DNA of 6,996 nt. Source: Streptomyces sp. NRRL WC-3549 (GTDB taxonomy: Bacteria > Actinomycetota > Actinomycetes > Streptomycetales > Streptomycetaceae). The stretch is from positions 31,949-38,944 of the forward strand of contig NZ_KL585401.1 in the NCBI RefSeq assembly GCF_000721935.1, read 5' to 3'. The position numbers were made by a program, and so were the translations under genes. Below the pieces are notes generated by a model, which was not told where the DNA came from, searched no databases, and was given only the letters and a program-made list of their open reading frames with translations. Below are positions 1-5,861 of this stretch, one piece after another; position 1 is the stretch's first letter; each line of letters begins with the position of its first letter.

Positions 1-606
1 AGGCGGCCCGCCGGGGACGCGCACCTCGACGAGGCCCTGCAGATCGCCGGGCTCGGCGACGCCCTGGCCCGTGCCGTACGCACCTACTCGCAGGGCATGC
101 GCCAGCGGCTCGCCATCGCCCAGGCCATGCTCGGGATGCCGGACCTGCTCATCCTCGACGAGCCGACCAACGGCCTCGACCCGCCCCAGATCCGCGAGAT
201 GCGGGACGTGATGATCCGGTACGCGGCCGGCGGCCGGACCGTGATCGTCTCCAGCCACCTGCTCTCCGAGGTCGAACAGTCCTGCACCCACCTCGTCGTC
301 ATGGACCGGGGCAGGCTCGTCCAAGCCGGTCCGGTCGCCGAGATCACCGGTTCCGGCGACATGATCCTGGTGACCACCGCCGGGGAGGTGTCCGAACCGC
401 TCGCGGAGAAGGTCGCCGTGCTGCCCGGTGTCGGCTCGGCCGTCCGCACCGACGACGGGCGTGGGCTGCTCGTCCGGCTCGACGGGGGGACCGTCCCCGG
501 CCTCGTCGCCGAACTCGTCCGGCTGGACGTGCCGGTGACCGGGGTCGGACCGCACCGCCGCCTGGAGGACGCCTTCCTCACCCTCATCTCCGGAGGTTCC
601 GCATGA
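1..606 (+). CDS. ABC transporter ATP-binding protein, 5'-truncated by the window edge
   Basis: This is the C-terminal 201 residues of an ABC ATPase that powers an exporter at the cytoplasmic face of the membrane. The frame is open from base 1, so the start codon, Walker A and Q-loop lie outside the window. The signature motif reads YSQGMRQRLAIAQAML (visible residues 29-44), a common variant of LSGGQ in ABC-2-type drug/peptide exporters. Walker B with the D-loop follows as LLILDEPTNGLD, and the H-loop is VIVSSHLLSEVE. The last roughly 90 residues form the usual accessory C-terminal domain, ending in LEDAFLTLISGGSA. The stop overlaps the next start as ATGA (603-606), so the permease downstream is translationally coupled and is the expected partner. 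The substrate cannot be read from the sequence. The family call is secure; only the N-terminus is missing. Confidence 0.95.
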   Translation, partial: RRPAGDAHLDEALQIAGLGDALARAVRTYSQGMRQRLAIAQAMLGMPDLLILDEPTNGLDPPQIREMRDVMIRYAAGGRTVIVSSHLLSEVEQSCTHLVVMDRGRLVQAGPVAEITGSGDMILVTTAGEVSEPLAEKVAVLPGVGSAVRTDDGRGLLVRLDGGTVPGLVAELVRLDVPVTGVGPHRRLEDAFLTLISGGSA

Positions 607-1371
607 GCCCCGCCACCGAGCTGCAGAGCCTCGCCGAAGCCCCCGGCTACCAGGCCCGCCGCACCCTGCCGCTGCGCGTCGAGGCGATGCGGCAGCTGCG
701 CAGGCGCCGCACCCTGCTCATGGGCGGGGTGCTGGCCGCCCTGCCGTTCGTCCTGATCATCGCCTTCGCGATCGGCGGCACACCCGGCGGCGAAGGGGGC
801 GGCCGAAGCGGCTCGCGCATCAACCTCATGGACGTCGCCACCGACTCCGCCGCCAACTTCGCCGCCGTCAACCTGTTCGTCTCCGCAGGCTTCCTGCTGG
901 TGGTGCCGGTGGCGTTGTTCTGCGGGGACACCGTCGCCTCCGAGGCGAGCTGGTCCTCGCTGCGCTACCTGCTGGCCGCGCCCGTGCCCCGGGCCCGGCT
1001 GCTGTGGAGCAAGCTGGTGGTCGCCCTCGGTTTCCGCGCGGCTCGCCCTCGTGGTCGCGTTCGTCTTCGTCTCCCAACTGGTCACGGCCGGGCTGGCGTT
1101 CTGGCTGTCGACCAGGACCGACGCACCGCTCGGCGCGGTCGGCGGCGCGGTGGGGCTCACCATCGTCGGCAACGTCCTGGACGCCGTGACCGCCCTCGGG
1201 ACCTGGCGCGAGTTCCTGCCCGCGCACTGGCAGTTCGCGTGGGCGGACGCGCTCCAGCTGGACCTGGAGTGGAGCGGGATGGCGAAGGGCGCGGCGGTCT
1301 CGGTGACGTACGCCGTGATCCTCTTCGCCCTGGCCTTCCGTGGGTTCGGCCGCAAGGACATCGTGTCCTGA
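603..1371 (+). pseudogene. ABC-2-type transporter permease, frameshifted
   Basis: This is the membrane partner of the preceding ATPase. From the ATG at 603, residues 1-142 are coherent: a cytoplasmic N-terminus, a first membrane helix (about 38-58), a Gly/Ser-rich loop, a second helix (about 86-108), then the conserved stretch CGDTVASEASWSSLRYLL and the beginning of a third helix (LLWSKLVVAL). At about 1029-1036 the frame must shift by one base. The other frame then continues as VSARLALVVAFVFVSQLVT and runs through three more helices to FGRKDIVS and a TGA at 1369-1371. Without a shift, translation turns into Arg/Pro-rich sequence up to 1538. The joined protein would be about 255 residues. The third helix ends abruptly at the shift, and the expected loop after it is absent, so bases may be missing as well as out of frame. 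This could be a true pseudogene or an assembly error; with a confirmed adapter junction elsewhere in the window, I favour error. Confidence 0.85.
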
Positions 1372-1690
1372 ACTTCGCCTTCCGCCGAGGGCCACCGCAA
1401 GGGCGTGGACAACCGGGTCGTCCTGCTCTCCGACGCCCCGGCCAACAACGGGGACCTGCCCGGCACCCTGGCGTCGGGCGAACTCGCCGCCCGGGCACGG
1501 AAGCCGGCCGCCGCCACCGAGGACGGCCGGCCCGGTGACCGAGCTCACCACTGCCATCGACCAGGCCGACCGGATCAAGGGGCGCGGCGACCGGTCGGCC
1601 GGGGCGGAGGAGGGCGAGCTCGGCCGAGGCCGCCGACGGGCTCGCACGAATGTGCGGAATCGGCTGTGCGGGCGCGCCCGGCGCACCATC
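1372..1690 (+). other. Region without a clear gene; possible coding remnants
   Basis: Between the permease stop and the DUF1772 gene I cannot name a gene. Two stretches have coding-like composition, with G or C in nearly every third position. The first is frame 1 from about 1372 to 1530, which includes RVVLLSDAPANNGDLPGTL and a possible GTG start at 1405 without a good ribosome binding site. The second is frame 2 from a GTG at 1535 (TELTTAIDQADRIKG), which stays open into the DUF1772 gene. One missing base near 1530 would join them into one short protein. I recognise neither. They may be remnants of a decayed gene, a damaged small gene, or GC-skewed noncoding DNA. No RNA gene is visible here. 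Confidence 0.3.
1643..1656. promoter_or_regulatory. Small inverted repeat upstream of the DUF1772 gene
   Basis: CGCAC-GAAT-GTGCG is a perfect 5-bp inverted repeat with a 4-nt spacer, ending 34 bases before the ATG at 1691. Its position would suit an operator or a short leader hairpin for the membrane protein gene. Such short repeats arise often by chance in DNA this rich in G and C, so this is only a candidate. Confidence 0.2.
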
Positions 1691-2143
1691 ATGAGCGCCA
1701 TGTCCTCCGTACTGATGATGGCCGCCGTGCTCACGACCGGCCTCTACGCCGGGCTCCTGCTGACCTTCCTGATCGCGGTCATGCCCGGTCTCGCGGCCCT
1801 GCCCGACGAGCACTTCGCCGCCGCCATGCGCCGCTTCAACGAGTCGGTGCCCGGGCCGGTCTTCCTGGTCCTCTTCGCCGGAGTGGCCGGCTTCCCGGCC
1901 GCCGTGCTCGCGACGGGGACACCGCGATGGCCGGTGGTCCTGGCCGGGCTGCTCTGCGCGGTCGCCGGGCACCTGGTCACGGTCGTGGGCAACATCCCGC
2001 TGAACAAGGCGCTGGCCGAGGCGGAGGGGGGCGACGACACCGCGGCGCGGGCCGCGTTCGAGTCCCGCTGGAACACTCTCCACCAGGCGCGGACGGCCTT
2101 CTCCCTGGCGGCCTTCACGCTGCTGACGCTCGCCGCACTCTGA
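1691..2143 (+). CDS. DUF1772 (anthrone oxygenase-like) family membrane protein
   Basis: This is a 150-residue integral membrane protein, the usual length for the DUF1772 family. Four hydrophobic segments lie at about residues 7-30, 56-76, 80-102 and 133-150. The family hallmarks are present: NIPLN at 101-105 after the third helix, and R126-W127 with H131 and R134 just before the fourth. A few relatives are linked to anthrone oxidation in polyketide pathways, but most have no known function, and nothing nearby suggests a polyketide cluster. I took the ATG at 1691; the ATG at 1700 is equally possible. Neither has a convincing Shine-Dalgarno, so the mRNA may be leaderless, or the start may be affected by the damaged sequence upstream. 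The gene is convergent with the acetyltransferase gene. Family call firm, function unknown, exact start uncertain. Confidence 0.85.
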   Translation: MSAMSSVLMMAAVLTTGLYAGLLLTFLIAVMPGLAALPDEHFAAAMRRFNESVPGPVFLVLFAGVAGFPAAVLATGTPRWPVVLAGLLCAVAGHLVTVVGNIPLNKALAEAEGGDDTAARAAFESRWNTLHQARTAFSLAAFTLLTLAAL

Positions 2144-2149
2144 CCGGCC

Positions 2150-2214
2150 CGGGGCACCGGCTCGCGGCACCGGCCCGCGGTACCGGCCCGCGGCACCGGG
2201 CCACGGCACCGGGC
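2150..2214. repeat. 13-bp tandem repeat, five units
   Basis: Five consecutive 13-bp units follow the pattern CGCGGCACCGGCC with one to three changes each (2150-2162, 2163-2175, 2176-2188, 2189-2201, 2202-2214). The array starts 7 bases after the DUF1772 stop, between two convergent genes. Units contain GGTACC/GGCACC next to GGCC and can pair with one another, so the transcript could fold into GC-rich stems that act as a terminator on either strand. No T-tract is present, which is normal in Streptomyces. The array is directly visible; the terminator role is inferred. Confidence 0.75.
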
Positions 2215-2343
2215 CGCGAGAAGTTCAGGGAACGCCGTGGCGCGAGCGAGGGGGAGGAGCGGGCTGCGGAGGAGTGTCTGACGGTCGCCGGGGTGTCCAC
2301 TCTCTTACCGCGTTACTTGAACCGATCCAAGCTCCGTCCAGTA

Positions 2344-2357
2344 CCTGGCCTGCCAGG
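2344..2357 (-). terminator. Possible terminator hairpin after the GNAT gene
   Basis: CCTGGC-CT-GCCAGG forms a perfect 6-bp stem with a 2-nt loop, starting 16 bases past the acetyltransferase stop on the minus strand. The loop is tighter than ideal, so real pairing would probably use five base pairs and a 4-nt loop. No U-tract follows. It is a weak candidate for ending the minus-strand operon. Confidence 0.3.
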
Positions 2358-2373
2358 AGATCCGCGCTCAGGC

Positions 2374-2937
2374 TCAGCGGGGAAGGGCGGCCCCGGCCGG
2401 ATGGTGCGGGCCGAGGAGCACGACGAGCCCGGCCCTGCCGGGGACCGGAGCGGGCACCCGCTGCCATCCCGCCCGCCGGTAGAAGCGCAGCGCGGCCTCG
2501 GCGTGCAGGGAGCTGAGCAGCCAGCACCGGCCGCCCGGCGCGTCCTCGGTGACCGCCGCCAGCAGCGCGCCCCCCGTGCCGGTGCCGCGCGCCGTGGGGG
2601 CGACGGCCAGTTCGTCGACCTTCAGGGCCCCGCACAGCCACTCCCGCACCCGGTCGGGTCCGAGGGCCTCGGCGACGGGCCCGTACGTGCCGTCGCCGGG
2701 GAAGGGCACGGGGGTGGTCCAGGCGGCGGCGAAGCCGGTGACGGCCCCGCCTTCGTCGAGGGCCAGCCCGGCCCTGAAGCCGGGGCGCGCCGTGTCGGCG
2801 GCGAGCCGCTCGGCGTACCGTCCGGCCGTCGCGGGGTCCTCGTTCCACGGCGGGGCCGTGAAGGCTTCCGTGTACACCCGCCCGATCCCGTCGGCGTACG
2901 CGCGTACGCCCTCGCCGTCCACGGTGCGTATGCGCAT
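2374..2937 (-). CDS. GNAT family N-acetyltransferase
   Basis: This 187-residue protein has the GCN5-related acetyltransferase fold, which transfers acetyl from acetyl-CoA to an amine. The acetyl-CoA pyrophosphate-binding motif A is at residues 107-126: VDELAVAPTARGTGTGGALL, with the R-x-x-G-x-G/A core read here as RGTGTG. Motif B is at 149-161: ALRFYRRAGWQRV. The N-terminal part (VYTEAFTAPPWNEDPATAGRY) resembles the substrate-side helices of single-domain GNATs. The start is the ATG at 2935-2937, with GGGAGGGG 5 bases upstream. It lies 50 bases after the hydrolase stop on the same strand, so the two are probably co-transcribed. The substrate cannot be deduced. Length and motifs are complete, and no damage is visible. 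Confidence 0.93.
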   Translation of the reverse strand: MRIRTVDGEGVRAYADGIGRVYTEAFTAPPWNEDPATAGRYAERLAADTARPGFRAGLALDEGGAVTGFAAAWTTPVPFPGDGTYGPVAEALGPDRVREWLCGALKVDELAVAPTARGTGTGGALLAAVTEDAPGGRCWLLSSLHAEAALRFYRRAGWQRVPAPVPGRAGLVVLLGPHHPAGAALPR

Positions 2938-2942
2938 CGCCG

Positions 2943-2950
2943 CCCCTCCC
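2943..2950 (-). promoter_or_regulatory. Ribosome binding site of the GNAT gene
   Basis: GGGAGGGG on the minus strand, 5 bases before the ATG at 2937. It supports that start over downstream alternatives, and implies that the gene is translated from its own site within the operon. Confidence 0.7.
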
Positions 2951-2987
2951 GCAGTGCCGTCCGGTGCGGGAAAGGATAGGGCCGGGC

Positions 2988-3485
2988 TCAGATGCCGCCG
3001 GCCCGGCCCGGTACCAGGTGCGCGGTGAACCAGTCCCGGGCCAGGTCCGCGACCTGTTCGAGGGCTCCGGGCTCCTCGAACAGGTGGGTCGCGCCCGGGA
3101 CGATCTCCAGCCGGTTCTCGCAGTGCAGCGCCTCCTGCGCCTGCCGGTTGAGGTCGATCACCGTGGTGTCGTCACTGCCCACGATCAGCAGTACCGGCGC
3201 CCGTACGGCGGCCAGGTCCGCACCGGCGAGGTCCGGGCGCCCTCCCCGGGAGACCACGGCACCGACACCGGAGTCCGTCGCGGCGGCGGCCCGGAGCGCG
3301 GCGGCCGCCCCGGTACTGGCCCCGAAGGAGCCCACCGGGACGGCCACCCGGCGGCGCAGCCACCGCGTGGCGTCCGCCAGCCGGTCCGCGAGCAGCCCGA
3401 TGTCGAAGACGTTGGCCCGGTCCGTCTCCTCCCCGGGCGTGAGCAGGTCCAGGAGCAGCGTGCCGAGGCCCGCCCGGTTCAGGGC
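2988..3485 (-). CDS. C-terminal alpha/beta-hydrolase (dienelactone hydrolase-like) part of the split fusion gene
   Basis: This is the 3' part of the gene that begins at 4254, separated from it by adapter sequence at 3486-3501. It encodes 165 residues of an alpha/beta-hydrolase starting ALNRAGLGTLLLDLLTPGEE. The catalytic triad can be proposed: the nucleophile Ser in the elbow GASTG (within GSFGASTGAAAAL), an Asp in LLIVGSDDTTVIDLN, and a His in VPGATHLFEEPGALEQV. Family members hydrolyse ester or lactone-like substrates, but for the phosphoribosyltransferase-linked type the natural substrate is unknown. Reading into the adapter gives the peptide VYKRQ, a familiar contamination signature. The true gene has no start here: the N-terminal strand and oxyanion-loop region (HGSG) lie on the other side, and about 10-15 residues are missing between. 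It ends in RAGGI and a TGA at 2988-2990, 50 bases before the acetyltransferase start. Confidence 0.9.
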   Translation of the reverse strand, partial: ALNRAGLGTLLLDLLTPGEETDRANVFDIGLLADRLADATRWLRRRVAVPVGSFGASTGAAAALRAAAATDSGVGAVVSRGGRPDLAGADLAAVRAPVLLIVGSDDTTVIDLNRQAQEALHCENRLEIVPGATHLFEEPGALEQVADLARDWFTAHLVPGRAGGI

Positions 3486-3501
3486 CTGTCTCTTATACAC
3501 A
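3486..3501. other. Internal Nextera/Tn5 mosaic-end adapter remnant (artefact)
   Basis: CTGTCTCTTATACACA matches the first 16 of the 19 bases of the Tn5 mosaic end used in Nextera library adapters. It sits inside one gene. To its left (minus strand, downstream) is the hydrolase part; to its right is the phosphoribosyltransferase part, ending at HGSG. The 16 bases break the frame with an in-frame TAA at 3493-3495. There is no transposon body and no 9-bp target duplication, so this is unremoved adapter bridged by the assembler, not an insertion. Its A/T content is clearly foreign to the surrounding DNA. Confidence 0.97.
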
Positions 3502-4254
3502 GCCGGAGCCGTGGGCGAACACCACCACCGCACCGGTGGCGGCGGGCAGCACCAGGTCGCCGGCCAGCCCCGTCCCGCCCGACTCGACCTCGACCGTCTC
3601 GGTCACCGCGCCGCTGCTGCCGACGCCCGCCCGTGCCAGCAGGGCCACCACCTCCTCGTCGGAGGTCTGCGAGAAGTCCTGGTACCACTCGCCGACGGAG
3701 GAGAACGGCGTCGGGGTGGACAGGCACACCACCTCGTCCACGTCCTCGCGCAGCCGGGCGACGACGTCCGGCGAGGCCACCGGGACGGCCAGGACGACGT
3801 GGGCGGCGCCCTGCGCCCGGACCACCCGGCAGGCCGCGCGGGCGGTCGACCCGGTGGCGATCCCGTCGTCCACCACGATCACCGCGCGCCCGCGCAGCGG
3901 GAGCCGCGACCGGCCCTCCCGGTAGGCGTGCGCCCGCCGGGTGAGCTCCGCCTCCTCGGCGTGCTCGACGTCCAGGAGGTCCTGCTCACGGACTCCGGCG
4001 TGGCGGACGATCTCGTCGCTGATGACCCGCGCCCCGCCCTCCCCGATGGCCCCGAAGCCCAGCTCCGGGTGGTACGGGACGCCCAGTTTGCGGACCACGG
4101 TCACATCGAGCGGGGCGCCGAGCGCCCGCGCCACCTCGAACGCCACCGGGACCCCGCCGCGTGGCAGTCCCAGGACCACAGGTTCGCGTGGTCCGAGGTG
4201 GCCGAGCTCCGCCGCGAGCCTGCGTCCGGCGTCCGTACGGTCGATGAACTGCAC
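3502..4254 (-). CDS. N-terminal phosphoribosyltransferase part of the split PRT-hydrolase fusion gene
   Basis: This is the 5' part of a fusion gene: 251 residues are genuine before the adapter, and translation then stops after Cys-Val at 3493. Residues 1-210 form a type I phosphoribosyltransferase domain. PRGGVPVAFEVA is at 31-42 and VVRKLGVP at 53-60, and the PRPP-binding loop VIVVDDGIATGST spans 126-138. From about 228 the second domain begins (LAGDLVLPAATGAVVVFAHG), which is the first strand and HGSG loop of an alpha/beta-hydrolase and continues at 2988-3485. The intact protein would be about 430 residues. PRT domains of this kind bind PRPP, but the accepted base or other substrate is unknown. 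The start is a GTG at 4252-4254 with GGAGG 8 bases upstream; earlier in-frame starts would add poorly conserved Arg/Gly-rich residues. It probably leads an operon with the acetyltransferase gene. Confidence 0.92.
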
Positions 4255-4262
4255 TGTGGTCG

Positions 4263-4267
4263 CCTCC
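4263..4267 (-). promoter_or_regulatory. Ribosome binding site deciding the PRT-hydrolase start
   Basis: GGAGG on the minus strand, 8 bases before the GTG at 4254. It selects this GTG over the ATG near 4395, whose added residues look noncoding. Confidence 0.7.
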
Positions 4268-4391
4268 GTCCGTCCCCGGGACCTCCCGGCGGGCGTGGTC
4301 CGCCCCTGCCCGGTCCCGCGTACCGCGTCGTGGACCCGCCTGTGCGGACCCACACCCCCACCTTCGACGCAAACCCATGGGGAGGCGCCCG

Positions 4392-4419
4392 GCAACCCGG
4401 GGCGGCCGCCCCGGGTTGC
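4392..4419. terminator. Perfect 28-nt palindrome, likely terminator of the upstream ABC unit
   Basis: The arms GCAACCCGGGGCGG and CCGCCCCGGGTTGC are exact reverse complements with no spacer. As RNA this would fold into a stem of about 12 bp with a 4-nt loop, followed on neither strand by a T-tract. It lies about 190 bases past the ABC ATPase stop and about 140 bases before the PRT-hydrolase start, both on the minus strand, so it fits a transcription stop between two units. A binding site for a dimeric regulator is the alternative. Confidence 0.6.
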
Positions 4420-4498
4420 GGGAAACGGCGCGGCGCGGGGCGGGTAGGGCGGCCGGACCCCCGGCTGCCCCTGGCCCGCGTTCCTGGCCGCCCCGGCC

Positions 4499-4581
4499 CG
4501 CGCCCCCTGAGCCGCGCCCCCTGGCCCGCGCCCCCTGGCCCGCGCCCCTTGGCCCGCGCCCCCTGGCCCACGCCCCTGGCC
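4499..4581. repeat. 14-bp tandem repeat, about six units
   Basis: Units follow CGCGCCCCCTGGCC: 4499-4512 (two changes at the end), 4513-4526 exact, 4527-4540 exact, 4541-4554 (one change), 4555-4568 exact, and 4569-4581 (shortened). More degenerate copies may extend left to about 4470. The array begins 25 bases past the ABC ATPase stop. It cannot form strong internal stems (one strand is C-rich), unlike the other arrays in the window. Function unknown. Near-identical units point to recent slippage, and a short-read assembly may have the wrong copy number. Confidence 0.8.
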
Positions 4582-4605
4582 GACGGCCGCCTGGTGCCTG
4601 CCCGG

Positions 4606-5508
4606 TCAGCCCGCTCGGGGTTCGTCCGCGGCCGGGCCCGGTCGGTCCGACCGTGGCGAGGCCGCCGTCCGCCCGGTCCGCACGCTCCAGCGCCCTTCGG
4701 CGCGGAAGAGGCGGACCGGGTGGCCGAAGCAGCGGCTCACGAGACCGCCGGTCAGGACCTCGTCGACCGGGCCGGCGGCCAGGCAGCGCCCGTCACGCAG
4801 CAGCACCGCGTGCGTCGTCCCCGGCGGCAGCTCCTCCAGGTGGTGGGTCACCAGGACCGACGCGAGCTCCGGACGGCTCTGCTGGAGCGTGTCGATCCGC
4901 TCGATGAGCTGCTCACGCCCGGCCACGTCCAGGCCGGTCGCGGGCTCGTCGAGCAGCAGCAGCCGGGGACGGGGCATGAGGGCCCGCGCGATCAGCGCAC
5001 GCCCGCGCTCCCCCTGGGACAGGGTCGGCCAGAGCGCCTCCCGGCGGTGGCCCAGGCCGAGCAGGCCGACGAGGCGGTCCGCCTCGGCCAGTTGCTCGGG
5101 CGTCGGGCGCCACCGGGGGACCCGCTCGACGCTGTTGGTCAGCCCCGTCAGCACCACGTCGCGGACCTTCAGGGGGGAGCGCAGGGCGTGCCGGGGGTCG
5201 ACGTGGCCGACGTACGTACGCAGGGTGCGCAGGTCCACCCGGCCCAGCCGGTGCCCCAGGACGTCCACGGTGCCGCGGGTGGGGTGGGTGAGGGCGCCGA
5301 GCAGGCCGAGCAGGGTGCTCTTGCCCGCGCCGTTGGCGCCCAGCAGCGCCCAGTGCTCACCGGCCCGTACCGTCAACGACACCTCGCTGAGGATCGGCCG
5401 GCCGTCCCGGACGACGTCCACCGCACGCGCGCACAGGACCGGGACACCGGCCACGGCCGGGCCCGTACCCGCGCCGGGGGCCACGCCCACGAGCGGTTCC
5501 GCGCTCAT
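4606..5508 (-). CDS. ABC transporter ATP-binding protein, complete, without a permease nearby
   Basis: This is a complete ATP-binding cassette of 300 residues. Walker A is GANGAGKST (57-65), the signature is LSQGE (163-167), Walker B is LLLLDEP (183-189) with the D-loop TGLD (191-194), and the H-loop is VTHH (220-223) in VTHHLEELPPGTTHAVLL. That last stretch, with HHxEE-PP, is typical of single-cassette ATPases related to the ModF/YlmA type. A poorly conserved tail of about 30 residues follows. The start is the ATG at 5506-5508, overlapping the stop of the small upstream gene as ATGA, so translation is coupled. An in-frame extension to 5583 would lie wholly inside that gene and is unlikely. 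No membrane subunit is present in the window. It may work with a permease elsewhere or have a non-transport role. Substrate unknown. Confidence 0.92.
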   Translation of the reverse strand: MSAEPLVGVAPGAGTGPAVAGVPVLCARAVDVVRDGRPILSEVSLTVRAGEHWALLGANGAGKSTLLGLLGALTHPTRGTVDVLGHRLGRVDLRTLRTYVGHVDPRHALRSPLKVRDVVLTGLTNSVERVPRWRPTPEQLAEADRLVGLLGLGHRREALWPTLSQGERGRALIARALMPRPRLLLLDEPATGLDVAGREQLIERIDTLQQSRPELASVLVTHHLEELPPGTTHAVLLRDGRCLAAGPVDEVLTGGLVSRCFGHPVRLFRAEGRWSVRTGRTAASPRSDRPGPAADEPRAG

Positions 5509-5747
5509 GACCGGACCCGGCGGGCGCGGTTGCCGGCGGCGAGGGCCGAGGAGAGCGACGCGGTCAGGGCCGAGGCGTCCCACCCGGCACCCCAGGCCGT
5601 GGCACCGTCCACCCGGTACAGGGCGTGGGCGACGGCGGGGGAGTCGGGCCCGGCGTCGCCCACGCGCCCGGAGTGGCCGAGGACATCGGCCGTCACCCCC
5701 GCCGTACGCAGGGTGGGGAACGCCGTGGTTCCGGCGGAAACGGGCAC
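5505..5747 (-). CDS. Hypothetical 80-residue protein coupled to the ABC ATPase
   Basis: I do not recognise this protein. It is 80 residues, with no membrane helix, signal peptide or Cys cluster. It starts MPVSAGTTAFPTLRTAGVTA and includes ALYRVDGATAWGAGWD, followed by an Ala/Ser-rich probable helix ending NRARRVRS. Third codon positions are almost all G or C, which supports real coding. The start is a GTG at 5745-5747 with a weak AAAGAAG about 7 bases upstream. Its stop overlaps the ABC ATPase start (ATGA, 5505-5508), so the two are one unit. Upstream the frame is closed and the divergent intergenic region begins, so it is probably a whole small protein rather than a fragment, although loss of an N-terminal part cannot be excluded. 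A role with the ATPase is inferred from coupling only. Confidence 0.65.
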   Translation of the reverse strand: MPVSAGTTAFPTLRTAGVTADVLGHSGRVGDAGPDSPAVAHALYRVDGATAWGAGWDASALTASLSSALAAGNRARRVRS

Positions 5748-5861
5748 GGGGGTACTTCTTTCACTCGGCCGTCCTGGGACCGGCGCGGCCCGACCTCTGC
5801 TGCGGGGGGCCGGTCGTGGTCAGGTCCCGCAACGGCAGTCGAGGAGAAGGAGCTCGCGCTG

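Larger units (their letters stand above)
4255..4605. other. Intergenic region between the PRT-hydrolase and ABC ATPase genes
   Basis: These 351 bases hold no convincing gene on either strand; all open frames are Pro/Arg/Gly-rich shadows. From left to right it contains the ribosome binding site of the fusion gene, a slightly less GC-rich stretch near 4361-4380 that would suit a minus-strand promoter (no clear -35/-10 pair), the palindrome at 4392-4419, and the 14-bp tandem array at 4499-4581. The promoter of the PRT-hydrolase operon must lie here if it is not read through from the ABC gene. Confidence 0.6.

Noticed and set aside
1026..1051. Programmed ribosomal frameshift in the permease
   Set aside because: No slippery heptamer with a downstream stem is evident, and frameshifting is not known for this family. 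Damage or assembly error is simpler.
2115..2300. A 61-residue minus-strand protein
   Set aside because: Most of it translates the 13-bp repeats into Arg/Gly/Pro periodic sequence.
2274..2516. A small plus-strand gene starting GTG at 2274
   Set aside because: The GGAGGAG abuts the start with no usable spacing, the peptide is not protein-like, and its second half is antisense to the acetyltransferase gene.
1405..2979. A 524-codon open frame on the plus strand
   Set aside because: Beyond about 1530 it is Arg/Gly/Pro-rich and overlaps the DUF1772 gene in another frame and the acetyltransferase gene on the other strand.
3486..3501. A real Tn5-type transposon insertion or scar
   Set aside because: Only one partial end is present, without transposon body. 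The flanking nine bases on each side do not match as a target duplication, and the contig end carries the same adapter.
4346..4374. A stress sigma-factor promoter (GTTTGC ... GGGTCC, minus strand) for the PRT-hydrolase gene
   Set aside because: The spacer is 17 bases rather than about 14-16, and GGGTCC is a poor match to GGGTAC/T.
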